The position numbers and the translations under genes are program-made. 64,000 nucleotides of DNA from Pieris napi (lineage: Eukaryota > Arthropoda > Insecta > Lepidoptera > Pieridae), in NCBI RefSeq assembly GCF_905475465.1, contig NC_062245.1, positions 8,680,001 to 8,744,000 on the forward strand, written 5' to 3'. Below are positions 13,546 through 25,590 of this stretch, piece after piece (the first letter of the stretch is position 1; every line of letters begins with the position of its first letter). Under the pieces are notes generated by a model. It ran no database searches. It worked only from the letters and a program-made list of their open reading frames with translations, and had not been told where the DNA came from.

Positions 13546-14282
13546 ATATTTATAAATGTATATAAGTATACAAAATATATACGCACGGTCTAGTCTTTTA
13601 ACTCAGTCGCGTAGATATATTATATATATATATACCTTTGTAAGAGGTAAATAAGCATCATATAAAAGATCAATTTACATTTTATAGTCAAAATAATCTT
13701 CCTGTTTGAACATCTATAATAAAATTTAGATCTTTATATTTATATTAGACCCTTCAGACCTCTATATGTAAATACGCACATTGAGTAAGAAAATCGCGAT
13801 AATTTTATTTGTTTATTCGACAACCGGATTAACAAGTAAACTTTACATTAATTTAATAACGTTTATTTTTCAATTTATAATAATAAGGAGAATATTTAAC
13901 GACGGCAAGGCCATTTATTTCCTACATCTTAAATCTAAAACCGTTGTAAGGTTCTTATAAGAACAACCGATCGTGATCATTCAGCAAAAAGCCTGTTTTA
14001 ACTGCCATTTTGCTGCTATGTGGCTTTTGTCCAAGAAGTACTTACCTTAAACTTACGATTACTTTCTATTCCCGATCTATAATCTAAAATTATTAATATT
14101 TCCCATCCAGGTTTTCGCAAATTCAGATTGATAAATGTCAAAATTCGATCTGTCGAATTCAAATTAACAAAAACGATCCATCGACCGGTCATTGAAAAGT
14201 ATTTTATGAGAAATGGGTTGAAATATCAATATCTAGTAGTAAAAATTGGATTAGGATTGAGTATACAAAGCGGCCGTTTAAA

Positions 14283-14370
14283 TCCTTTTAGAATTTAAAA
14301 GGTCAGCAACGCACACGCGGTCCCTCTTGTCGAGGTCATGGTGTACAGGGCATCAAGTGAGTCTCCAGCC
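14283..14370 (+). repeat. LINE 3' tail, diverged
   Basis: AAAAGGTCAGCAACGCACAC to TCCAGCCCGTTTGC. It is diverged and short. Confidence 0.45.
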
Positions 14371-14589
14371 CGTTTGCTTAGCGTCGACTCGCGACCCTAT
14401 TGTGACAGTCTCAGCTTTGTAGATGTGTCAAAGACTTTAGTACCAAAGTTTTGTGATACTTGGTCTGTCCACAATCTTCTCTATACTAGAAACAGTGTTT
14501 TGACTCCAACAATTTTATTTATAGGCAAAAACACGCATATGCTTTCGCCACGCTTGCGGTACCTATATTGCCCTTCTATCCTAATAGAG

Positions 14590-16519
14590 CAAGATCCCAG
14601 GGCCGCCAGACGTCACGTATTTTCTGACGGATGAAATGTGGACGATTGGGTAGTGTTAGTATGTACTATGATCGTATGCCTACCTGCTAGCTTGGTCAAA
14701 CGGCCAATTTCCAGGTATCAGGTAATCAAGGTACACAAAAACATTACTTACTTCACGTAAATTCTCATGGCTGATTTTTATATATGTTTTCGAGTGTATA
14801 GTTAAAAATAAATTGTCAATACTCCCAGACACTTTCCGTCGGCCATATTGCTTAACAGACGCTTTAAGGGTCTCAAAATAATTAGTCAACTTCACGTAAA
14901 TTCTGACGCTCCATTTTTATATATGTTCATCCGACAACTATTTTAAAAGCTTTGACAAGAAGACAGACCGATCCAAGGGGCCAATCATCCCCTAAACTAA
15001 ATTTTAATATCTCTATGAGTGAGAGAGCATTATCTACGCGCATGAGACTGAGTGAGACCGACTGCGCTGTTAAAGCCATGAAAATTACTTGAACAGATAT
15101 TTTATAATTTTTAGAACTTTTGTTGACCAGTAAATTATAGCAACAAAAATAAGAAAAAAAATTGACACATAATAAATAATACTAAAGTTAGCCGACATTT
15201 TTTTTTTTTCAATTTATTAATTAGAACTAAAAAATATTTTTTAAAAATACCACTTATATTTAAATAGCAGCAATTTTTTTAATTAATTATTTATTGGAAA
15301 TTTGGAAACAAAGTGGAAAAATATTAATTCTTCAATATTTCTTAACAGTGGCTTTTAATCTTCATTATCATTATCATCAAATATCAATCTTGAAATTGAA
15401 TATCTAAATCGTGATCGTCATCATCAGCATTATCCTTATTTTCTTCCTCTGTAAAAAACAAGTTAAACAATGAAGGTCTGAAAAAACTAAAAAGATACAA
15501 ATAATATGAGAAACGAAAATAATTTACCTGATTGTTCTTCCAGCGACTCACTGACAAAACCCGGTAATTGATCTCCATCGAACCAATGAAAATCATATTT
15601 ACCATCTTGTAGTGTCCAGCCATTGTTTTCGGGGTTGAAAATATTTATCATCTTCATACTTGCATTGTTCCAAAGCTAGCCCGTCGAAACTGTTGCCAAA
15701 GCTCACTTTTACAAGGTGGTAAGTTACTGGCATCGAAGTTTCTTAAATTCTTTCGATTGAATTCTTCATTTATATCAGATACCATGTATGTAAATGATAA
15801 ACAACTGTAGTCTGGCAGCATCTACATCAATTATTCCAGGAAGATTGTAAACATCACAGATAAATTTTTGTATTATGTTGAATACACGTTCTTCTTCATC
15901 TACATCACCAACAAAATCCAACGTACCAAAACGGTGAAATGCTTTGTTGGTACTCTTCATTTTTCTTCAAAATATTAAACGGCTTTTGCTTGTCCTTTTT
16001 GAATAATAATAATTTTTCAAGTAATTTTCATGGCTTTAACAGCGCAGTCGGTCTCACTCAGTCTCATGCGCGTAGATAATGCTCTCTCACTCATAGAGAT
16101 ATTAAAATTTAGTTTAGGGGATGATTGGCCCCTTGGATCGGTCTGTCTTCTTGTCAAAGCTTTTAAAATAGTTGTCGGATGAACATATATAAAAATGGAG
16201 CGTCAGAATTTACGTGAAGTTGACTAATTATTTTGAGACCCTTAAAGCGTCTGTTAAGCAATATGGCCGACGGAAAGTGTCTGGGAGTATTGACAATTTA
16301 TTTTTAACTATACACTCGAAAACATATATAAAAATCAGCCATGAGAATTTACGTGAAGTAAGTAATGTTTTTGTGTACCTTAATTACCTGATACCTGGAA
16401 ATTGGCCGTTTGACCAAGCTAGCAGGTAGGCATACGATCATAGTACATACTTACACTACCCAATCGTCCACATTTCATCCGTCAGAAAATACGTGATGTC
16501 TGGCGGCCCTGGGATCTTG
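14590..16519. mobile_element. DNA transposon with 0.5 kb near-identical terminal inverted repeats
   Basis: The left arm 14590-15093 and right arm 16017-16519 are reverse complements over about 503 bases with only a few visible differences, for example at the GTTAGT/GTAAGT and AATCAAGG/AATTAAGG sites. Both outer ends read CAAGATCCCAGGGCCGCCAG from the outside. The 0.92 kb core carries a broken minus-strand reading frame (15390-15960). I could not find a clear target duplication: the left flank ends AATAGAG and the right flank begins GACCATA. Such arms are typical of foldback-like or long-TIR DNA transposons. The superfamily is not identified. Confidence 0.75.
15390..15960 (-). pseudogene. Broken transposon-encoded ORF in the long-TIR element core
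   Basis: Three minus-strand segments in different frames read as one ancestral protein. The first has FGTLDFVGDVDEEERVFNII and DAARLQLF. The second has NFDASNLPPCKSELWQQF. The third has NNGWTLQDGKYDFHWFDGDQ, ending in an acidic tail EEENKDNADDDDHDLDIQF after a possible small intron (GT near 15527, AG near 15450). At least two frameshifts separate them. The LPPC..L....RA and GW..DG....W blocks recall the C-terminal part of many uncharacterised animal proteins linked to transposons. That link is from memory. No catalytic transposase domain is visible, so the copy is presumably non-autonomous. Confidence 0.5.
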
Positions 16520-18549
16520 GACCATAATCGTCTATTTCAAGGCTAAAACCTCATTTGCAAGTTAATTTATAATAAATAAACCAGACACAAAAATGCACAC
16601 ATTTATGCCCGTCTTACTGATAACACTTCACTTTATGGATCGAACTATATTTCCGGCTGACTGCGTAATACATATTATCATTAGTTAAAAAAAACCTATC
16701 CCCGTTAGGTCTGGGTGATTGTCCTTTGTTTGTTATCGTTAGCACGGGTTCGATTCCTGTTTGCATTCCATTTACGCTCGTAAACTTTGAACAATAGCGT
16801 TGGTAACTTAAACACAATCAAGCATTTCCTCAATTTTATGTTTAAAATTCATTTGTCTCCATTAAATAAATCTCTTGCGACATTTATTATCGTCTATTAC
16901 AGAAGGTAATTATTGAGTCGTTATAGCCCTTAGCAAACTTAATATACATTTCTTATACGACCAGCGGCTACAAATATTCCTATATAAGGTTTCGGTACCA
17001 GAAGATACGGTCTTCCGTGTTATCCGAATGCGAGGATGGCGCGAAAAAACTTCTAGAAGGAATCGGAATAGATTAATTAGTCAGTAACTTGCAAAATTGA
17101 AATTCGAATTACAACATCAATCCTCTGAAAAATAATCGTAACAACTCCGTCCTATCTACAAAATAGTATTTAACAGTTTTAAACACATTGCAAACACTTC
17201 TTAAACGAGTACTAGGGATAAAATTGTCGCAGCATTATTAATACTGTTTCATTGAATGAGTCGTTCATTGAAGACTTCATGGTTGCGAAATGTGTCGCGT
17301 GAACCGTGATTAAAACATCATTCAATTTTTGATGAGCTTTTTATACTCATTTTTTTTTATAGATTATACATATTATTTGTATTAAATTAAGAAGTATGCG
17401 TTCCTCTGTCCACAGCTTACTACTGGCTTTAAATTGGAGTCAGATGCAGTTTCAAGATCACAAGCAGTGAACGAACCTGTATTCCATTCTGGCTTAGGCC
17501 AAAAACGAGATTCTAATACAATCTATGATATAAAAGTGTGTTGGTAAGCGCATAACTCAACAACGCCTGGACCAATTTGGCCAATAATTTGTTTATATTA
17601 TTCCTTGAAGTACGAGGATGGTTCTTACGGAGAGAAAAATTAAAAAAAATTGAGTGAAAAAGTCTAAAAACAACGCTTTTCTATATTCCCATACAAAATA
17701 TTCGTAATAATACTTAAAAGTCAATTTGAACTTTAATACCATATCATAAAGTTCAAGTATTAGTGGAGGGGTTCCGGGAAGGTAAATTTTTATTTTTTGA
17801 CATAATGTATTTGTTGTCTTATCAACTTTCATTTTTTTATCTTACTAGCTAGACCGGTGTCTCGAATAGCAGAATAAGTATTTAAAAAAATAAAGAATCG
17901 ACTGTTAGGCGGTACGATGTTCGCCAGGCCAGCTAGTAACTAAATAATAACATGCATAGACAATAACTTGATTACGAGGTTTAGAGACTTACTTAAGAGA
18001 CCTACATAGGTAGCACTATGGGGTAGCCCATGTACATTTTTTAATACAATTGAACACGCAAGTCGAACAATGGATTCTCGACTACTTCTCACAAGCTCTT
18101 CACCATGTTCACGACACAGTTATTGTAACGGTTTTGACATTTGTTCGTAAAGTAATTATAATTATTATACCTTACATTTTCACCGCAGCCTGGGGATTCT
18201 GTCCGAACAAAAAAGGTGCATTCCATTAGTATTGATTCGAAGTACTCGTAGTGACAAAAATATACATTTAAAAAGCTTGTTGGCAATTGGTAAGTTTGCT
18301 TCTAATGTGTAAAACTTATATTGAGATTATAGTGCTGGCTTTAACTAATCGGCAAATAATTAATAAACATACTTTTAAAGAAGAATTTATTGTTCATTTA
18401 TGTACAGAAAAGTAAAGTAATAGAAATAAGAAATAAAAATCCCCGAGAAAATAAATATCGTCATATTAATTACATCACTTCATCATATATATTTTCATGA
18501 AATCTAGGAAAAAGTTTCGACATATCAAACAAATCAACGGTAAGAGCAG
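16520..18549. other. Gene-poor stretch
   Basis: Contains a tRNA-like B box (GGTTCGATTCC at 16747) without a foldable tRNA, and the Helitron fragment at 17850. No gene was recognised. Confidence 0.4.
17850..17938 (+). repeat. Helitron-like 3' fragment
   Basis: Contains TCGAATAGCAGAATAAG, also seen in the 35893 element, and ends TTCGCCAGGCCAGCTAGT. Only the 3' end remains. Confidence 0.5.
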
Positions 18550-18703
18550 CCTTGCGATTCTTTAACTCGCTTTTTGAACTCTCACAGCGGTGGCCAAATC
18601 ATAAAATGACTGCTTCACGAGTCACGACTGATTTGAGCGAGACCGCCGCGCCGCCGCGAAAACCGCTGTGAGAGTTCGAAAAGCGAGTTACAGAATCGCA
18701 AGG
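18550..18703. mobile_element. Hairpin MITE, family A copy 2 (154 bp)
   Basis: Same ends as copy 1 (CCTTGCGATTCT / AGAATCGCAAGG) with the centre shortened. A direct CAG/CAG target duplication flanks it. Confidence 0.85.
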
Positions 18704-19680
18704 CAGCATCATAATATAATATATGCAGCAGACAGTCTGAACGCAGACTTCAAATCGATTCCACCAATATCTAATCCTACCTGTATGGATTTATAAAGAT
18801 ATTTTAAACGCTTATCCGATAAAGGTAATAAGCAAAAAAGAAGATATAAAGGATTTTCGTCACCGCATAGCGAAATGCTGTCTAATTGAACATAATTACA
18901 GTTATAAGTTTGCAGGTGGAACCTGCACGGATGTACTTTTATTAGTCGGTGTCTTTGATTTAATATCATGAAGGAAGATGGCTCTGGATAATCTCAAGTA
19001 TTTCAATCAATTATGCTTACAGCGGTAAGGAGTCATTATTTAGTTAACTTCAAATAATTCTTTGTATAGGCGGTCTCGCGGCGTTGTTCTGGGAGCCGAT
19101 GAGTTTCCAAATCAAAACGTAAAAAATTGGTAAAAAATTAATATTCTTAAGTGAGTTAATCATAATTATTTATTAAAAATAAATTAGCTATATTATATGA
19201 AAATTGCGCGTGTTTCATTTTAGACAAAGGGTTTATGATATTAACTGTTATAATATATGGTATTTTTGAGGTTTTTGCTCGGTATTAAAAAATATGGTTA
19301 CTTATCATTTAGTCCTAACCTTTAATCGTTAGATGTAAGTATAGTTGATATAGCAAAATAAACGTGAATTAACCTACAATTTGTCAAGCAGTATCGGAGC
19401 ATAACATTCGCGTGTGACTGTACAACCAGTGGTTAAACAAAACATATGTTTTTAACTTCAATTGAAATAATAATGCGTTTACAATTGAAGCCTTTATATA
19501 GCTTGGTTGTGGTCTGTGGACTTGCTATCAGACTATGTTACTCTTCTATATCGTTGGTTTTATATTAGGTTTATATTTATAACATTCTATATAGCAGGAA
19601 AGTGAAAATGCATGTTCCTTTTTCCTAGTTTCTACTTCCTTATATATTAATGACATTTTTTAACCATATATAAAATAAAT
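18704..19680. other. Gene-poor stretch with one unrecognised 86-codon frame
   Basis: The minus-strand frame at 18709-18969 (ends LDIGGIDLKSAFRLSAAY) abuts hairpin MITE copy 2. It has no recognisable domain and may be a LINE remnant or chance. Confidence 0.35.
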
Positions 19681-19926
19681 CAGTTGCGCTACAACCTTTT
19701 TATGTACGCCTCAGATATCTGTATCTGTTTCATGATCATTTGTGTGTGCCTGAAACTACTTTATGAGTCTAAGGCAAGCCGGTTTCCTCAAGATATTCTC
19801 CTTCACCGTTCGAGCGAATGTTAAATGCGCACATAGAAAGAAAGTCCATTGGAGTACAGCCGGGGATAGAACCTACGACCTCAGGGATGAGAGTCGCACG
19901 CTGAAGCCACTAGGCCAACAATGCTC
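19681..19926 (-). repeat. tRNA-derived SINE, copy 4
   Basis: CAGTTGCGCTACAACCTT to GCCACTAGGCCAACAATGCTC, with an internal deletion around 19745. It reads a short spurious frame on the plus strand. Confidence 0.75.
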
Positions 19927-21949
19927 ATATCTATATATACAACAACTATTATTGATTATGTGTGTCGATTATTGAAACCTGATGTCGTGCGATCTAATCC
20001 CGATAGGGACTTATCATGTGTGAGCTACTCTTGCTCGTACATCCAATAACGACGTCACGGGGTTAACTTAATAGCAACGACATGCTTCAGGCACAAAAGA
20101 CCTATCGCCTTCTTAAGGCCAACTCATAAAAGATGTAGCACCAATATCTTTTTATTTAATAGGATAAACAAACGAGCCTACGGATCGCCCAAAAAGGGCA
20201 GTGATTGCAGCCCATGGGCACCGTTTTTAGTGGGTATTCCGCCTTTGAGGAAGGAGCATGCTATTTAACTTTCATGTCTATGTTTCATGACGCCAGACGT
20301 CAAAATATAAAGTTTCATTCAGTTACGATGGCTTTGTAGTTTGTACTTGATAGGATTCGCCGAATACTAACCGGCGTTATATATACATTGCTAATAATTA
20401 TACTTCCTTTTGCCAGTATACCAGCAAACCAATTACAAGAAAGACTTAAAAGTATCCGAACTAAATTGCGAGAAAAATGTTTATTCTTTAATACCCATTT
20501 AACAAAGGAAACGTGAGAATTCATTATAACCCAAAGAACACAGATTATTTACGATTTACATGGAGGTTGTGTGCAAATTATGTTAAATTATATACATGCC
20601 ATATATATACATACTGCTTGATAGACGAACCTGTATCATTGATTGTTAGGAGAGATTATATAAATAATTGCAGGTTTATTACATTTACTGATAATAATAA
20701 TCATTTATTTGCAAAGATATGGTACAAAAATATTATGGTGGTACAATCTAACCTTTGCATATTCTGATTATTATGATGTTTCACTCAAATAATCATTAAT
20801 AGAATAATATTTTTTTTCCTAAAGATTATTAAAAACTCTAGTAGGAAGGTCTTTGAATGGTTTTGGTAAATTATTACATACCTTGATTGGATGGATAGAT
20901 TTGGATATAATAATATTTTTTTTTTATTTAAGATTATACCACATCATATTATACAATTATAAAAAAAAATTAGTGAATTAATAATACGACGTCTTGAACA
21001 AGTACATAAACTGTTAAGTTGCGAAAACGTAGGGCTTCCCCAATGAGAAAGTGTTTTTCGTTTCCCAATAAATTTATTTATACTGAAATATTAATTGTTC
21101 TATATAAATTAATTTGATTTAATTTAATTTTAATAATACTTAACTTTCAACTAAGTACAGGTACTTAATGTGATTGTAACAATATCCAAGCACTCACATT
21201 TCTTATACAACATTTCTCATACTTTTCACATTGTAGTTAAGTTTCTCTATAATTTCGCTAGCTCATTGATTTCTCATTATAGGAATGCATTACAAGTTCC
21301 GGCCGCTGCTTTGTTAAACAAGCCAAAAATTCTGAATATAATCTTTACATACTATCAAATATATGCCTCCGGCAATTTTATACAGTTTTCACCAGTTTTC
21401 ACCACCGAATTTGGCGAATTCGGTTTTAAACAATTTTAATTGTTTGATGTAACAACCTTTGTTCTCAAGTCAATTCTATTTACTAAATAATAGCGGGCAA
21501 ACTTTATATTTTAGCTAAACTTTTAGCTATACTCCAAAAATTACCAATTAAGCCAATGTCATGTTGTTGTCATTTGTTCTGTTCAGTGTCGTGAATTTTT
21601 CTAATATTTTAATAGTTATTCTGCCATTCGCACCCAAGACGAGTCCAACATCGGTTCTGCCTTTCTGAAGTTTAATAGCGTAACTGTTAAATGTTTTTAT
21701 AGATAAGTCTTAGCGTGCGGACTACATCACCTGATGTCAGGGCATAGATTCATTGCTTCCAATAAGTTACACCTATTCTATAACCTGTAAATTATAAACG
21801 TCTGTTTGTGCTGTCTGCTAAATAGGAATGAGATATAGCGTGTCGTATACAAATCATATTTCAAAGTCGTCAAACTTAACTATGCCAGCATTATATAGGT
21901 ACATATCAAATTGACGTTTTGTATGGGAGGAGCAAAAAGTACATTTTTT
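19927..21949. other. Gene-poor stretch
   Basis: AT-rich with a few 60-90 codon frames lacking any recognised motif, plus the LINE tail at 20165. Confidence 0.4.
20165..20270 (-). repeat. Other LINE-type 3' tail
   Basis: AACAAACGAGCCTACGGATC ... AGCCCATGGGCACC ... GGTATTCCGCCTTTGAGG. A short relative (AACGAGCCTACGGGACGCCC) is at 54258. Confidence 0.45.
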
Positions 21950-22300
21950 TTAAATAGAATATATTTAATTATTCGAAGTATGTACCATTGCTATAAATGC
22001 ACTTTTGCCATCTTATAGGTAGTTCATTATAAATTCCTTTACTAAAAAAAACATTCGGACGGGAATCAATAAAATTTAGAAGGCAGTTTCTACTGCCCCA
22101 ATAGATCTATATGTTGGAGCAAGGTCGGGGAGTACGGTGGATGGCTTAGACATTCTAATTTGGTAGCAGTCTGTTGTGCAGTGTGTGGTCTAGCGTTGTC
22201 GAGTAGCAGCAGTGACCTAGAGCGATTGACGTGCCTTGGTTGTTTAGCAGCTAGCTTTTACATCATGGTTGACAATAGAAATCTGCCGTAATCATCTGGC
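21950..22300 (-). pseudogene. Degenerate mariner transposase, C-terminal part
   Basis: The minus strand reads LLLLDNARPHTAQQTATKLE, then SHPPYSPDLAPT after a one-base correction, and a C-terminus like mariner (NELPIRWQKCIYSNGTYFE). These are the second catalytic Asp and the start of the third catalytic block. Part of the YHFF region is deleted. No terminal repeats were identified. Confidence 0.75.
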
Positions 22301-22466
22301 CAGATTCAAGAAAGTTATAGTGAACGACCACACACCTTATATCTATTCTTCGATAGCATCTCAGACAACGATATAATCAAACAAATATACTAAAAATATC
22401 TCATTTAAATGTTACTATTAGTTATATTTTTCGGTTAAGCTTAATAGAAATAATTTATAGTCCTTA

Positions 22467-22712
22467 CAACCTGTGGCCTCATATTTTGGTTTCTAGTTCT
22501 TGGTCTATTTTTTTCTTAAAAGGCAAGTAGGTGAGTGAACTCCTGTGCCTGACACATGTCGAACATTAGGTCAAAGCGTTTCGTCATGTTTTTCTTTGTT
22601 GAATGTTAAAAGGACAAATGAAAAAAAATCAATTCGTACACAAGCGTGATTTGATCGCGCGACCAAAGTTTTAATACTCGCACGATTCAGCCACTAGGCC
22701 AACACTTTAAAT
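22467..22712 (-). repeat. tRNA-derived SINE, copy 5, diverged
   Basis: Contains GGCAAGTAGGTGAGTGAACT, CCTGTGCCTGACACATGTC and CAGCCACTAGGCCAACACT. It is diverged with several small deletions. Confidence 0.65.
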
Positions 22713-23324
22713 ATATTATTAAAGAAATGACGTATATTTATAATTGCCTTGTCGTATACTAGTTGTTGAACTCCGGCGCATACCACAAAACCGCCGAAGC
22801 GCGAAATTACGCATTACAGTGGGATCCTAATTGTCTTTTCATATTCTAATTAACTTAATAAAGCTTGTGAAGCTTCAGAATAAATATGGTCTTTTTCGTT
22901 AACGCTAATAAATACAAATAAGCTGTGGAAGAAGGAAGGAAGGAATCATCAGTACGTTGAATTATAGCATATCGTAATGAGTGCACTTTATTTCGATTTA
23001 AAATGCAGAGTAAAATCTCCATATTTAAAATAAGGTAATTTTATTTTCAGTAGCCCTTATAGGGATCCCAATGTTTTGCTAAAAGGCCTGCATATTACGA
23101 TATAAAGCCATCACGTGGGATAACGTGCGTTGGCGGAAGGCACATGATTTCGACTTTTGTTTAATATGGTGGTTACCTTTGTGGTATGTACGCAATTAAA
23201 ATTCATATTTAAAAGAAAACATCATAGCCGGCGTTTGAATGCGCGTCATTGGGTCATTACGGTGATTCTAATCACATAGTGTGTGATTCAAAAACGATAC
23301 ATAGCAAGAACTAAGACTCCTGTA

Positions 23325-23849
23325 ACGCCCGAACCCAATAACCTATCTCAATCCATAATACACCATCTGAGATAGTAATCTTAATCCAAGTGTTGAAACA
23401 AGTGTGCCAATAACCAATCGTCGGATTGTAATAACCATCTGTCGATACAAGCTATCCATGGGAGGTCGTATCGGTGTCTGTGGATCGGCCTTTGTATGAA
23501 AATGACAGTTGACGAAAGCTCGATTTCAACAGTTATTTTAACAGATTTTAACTTACACCAGTTTTTTTAATAATTAAAAAAACTGTCTGTTATGTTTTAA
23601 ATATACATATGTATATTTTAATGTTATTTGTACGGTTTTATTAACTTTATTTGGTTTACATTGATTATCAAATTTGAGTGAAAACTCGGTAAAATGGAAC
23701 GACAAAGAACATTTTATCCGTCGCCAAAAATGGAATGTCTTCGTAGGGTTTGGTTATTGGGATGCAGATAGGAGATCGATCGACTGTCACGGTCTGATCT
23801 CAGATTGTTTTCAATCTGAGATTGTGGATTAATTATTAGGTTCGGGCGT
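23325..23849. mobile_element. Non-autonomous TIR element, family B copy 1 (525 bp)
   Basis: Ends are ACGCCCGAACCCAATA and its reverse complement, with TA on the left and CA (a mutated TA) on the right. The interior is about 90 percent like the copy at 55778. There is no coding capacity. TA target choice suggests Tc1/mariner-type mobilisation. Confidence 0.75.
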
Positions 23850-24419
23850 CAATGATAAACTTAGTTTCTGAACCTTACCCTCAGCCACTAGACAAATACT
23901 GCTGCAGGGAATGTTGATATTTGAGTGACCACAATATTCTCATTATATTATGCGTATTAAAGTCATATTTCTTACATAAGTTTCATGATAATCTGTAATC
24001 TATCTTTCCTTTGGCATGTGTTTAATGTCGGTATCGTGACGGTAACGCGTTAAAATAGCACTTACTTGGTTGGCAAACTACACTATTTATTAATGATTTA
24101 TAGCTGATTTATTGCTCGTATACGTTGACAGTATTAATTAGCACTTTTTAACAAAAAAGGTCTTACAAAGATTGTCATAATGACAGACTTAGACATCACT
24201 TGCACGAAGTACCGAACTACACTGTCTTTTGTTTACGCCAGTAATAAATAAATAATAGTTAAAAAAAACTAAAAAACACGCTTTTAAAGCACATCAAACT
24301 AAAAAGTGAAAAATAATTCCTAATTTAGGCTGAAAAGTAATGAACAAAAAATACTGTTTTTTTTAAACTATTATTTATATTTAATTTTTTAGTTAATTTT
24401 TTTTTATATTTTTTTTCAT

Positions 24420-24580
24420 ATTTTTTTCGGATTATTGCATTGTCATCGATATTTGACACGTGCGCAAGTGCGCAAGTTTGAATGAAATCTGTCCGTTAAA
24501 AGTGGGTCAAAATCGAGTCCGAAGGAGTCGGTTACATACATACATACAGGTGAAGCTAATATAAAGCGTGTAAAAAACGG
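24420..24580 (+). repeat. RTE-type LINE 3' UTR fragment
   Basis: GTTTGAATGAAATCTGTCCG, GGTCAAAATCGAGTCCGAAG and CATACATACATACAGGTGAA followed by AATATAAAGCGTG. I recall this as a common end of lepidopteran RTE elements. Confidence 0.45.
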
Positions 24581-25454
24581 GAATCTTTTGGTTTTGGAAT
24601 TTTTTTCGAACTTTATTTGATTTTGATCTATGTTACGTTATGGGATGATACTGTTCAATATAGTACAATCTTTATTATAAGTTATGAGTCTTCTTAGGTG
24701 TTCGGTCGGGTAGCTGTCGGTAATAGATCTGCAGTATTATTGCGAGTTTGACAAATTCGACTACTGTCATCTCCGTAAAATATTTTTATGAAAACCTTCA
24801 TTTAGCGCGTAACAGCAAGCACTACGGTGACCACAAAGCATATGAAGACATGTATGCAATGGCTGTAGTCCGTCAATTACATATTGGGGAGGATATTTAA
24901 CATTTAATGAAACTTGCAACATTTTATTACCTGATTCTAAAATGTATCTTCAGAGGCTTTCATTCTTTCTTGCCGGACGTCAAGTATTGCATTACCGTTG
25001 AACCAATAATTTCTTTGAGTTAAAAGAAAGTTATTAGAAAATATTAATTGATACTAAGTAATGTGTATATATTTCCTGATATATATTCAGGAAATTTAAA
25101 CTCACAAACAAAGAAAATTTCAATACATTCTTGATTATTGATATTGTTTACATAGTTGCCTCCCAATATAGCCTCTCCCGGGAGCTATCTCGACACGTGT
25201 CTATCACAGTCTCCGCCAATCGCATTAAAACAGATGACACTGCGCATATGCCCAGTCTTTACTAATAAACATAGCAGAGTTATATTTATTTCATATAGAT
25301 TACTTACAATTAAAAACGATCTTGTTACATAAAATGCTTTTGATTTGATTCGCGAAGAACTGTAGATATTGTTTAAATTTAATATCACTTAAAAAAAGAG
25401 ATATTTGAAATGAGTAATAGAGATTTATATAATGTTATATTTGTAGATATGATT

Positions 25455-25590
25455 ATTAGGGTTGCCTGGAAGAGATCGCTGAGTGGATATAAAGCCGCCC
25501 TTTTCACTAACTAATTATTTTTAATTTTGTTTTCATATTTTGTGCATTGTAATTTGTAAATATGTGCAATAAAGTTTAAATAATAACGTT
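25455..25590 (+). repeat. LINE 3' UTR fragment (GCCTGGAAGAGATCGC type)
   Basis: GTTGCCTGGAAGAGATCGCT, then AAAGCCGCCC, then an AT-rich end with AATAAAG. It is shared with 30650-30770 and, inverted, with 8158-8185. Confidence 0.55.

Noticed and set aside
14680..14895. 71-codon frame duplicated at 16214-16429
   Set aside because: The two frames are identical because they lie in the inverted arms of one transposon. No protein features.
16690..16790. tRNA-like sequence with GGTTCGATTCC
   Set aside because: A B box is present, but I could not form acceptor and anticodon stems. It is probably a SINE remnant.
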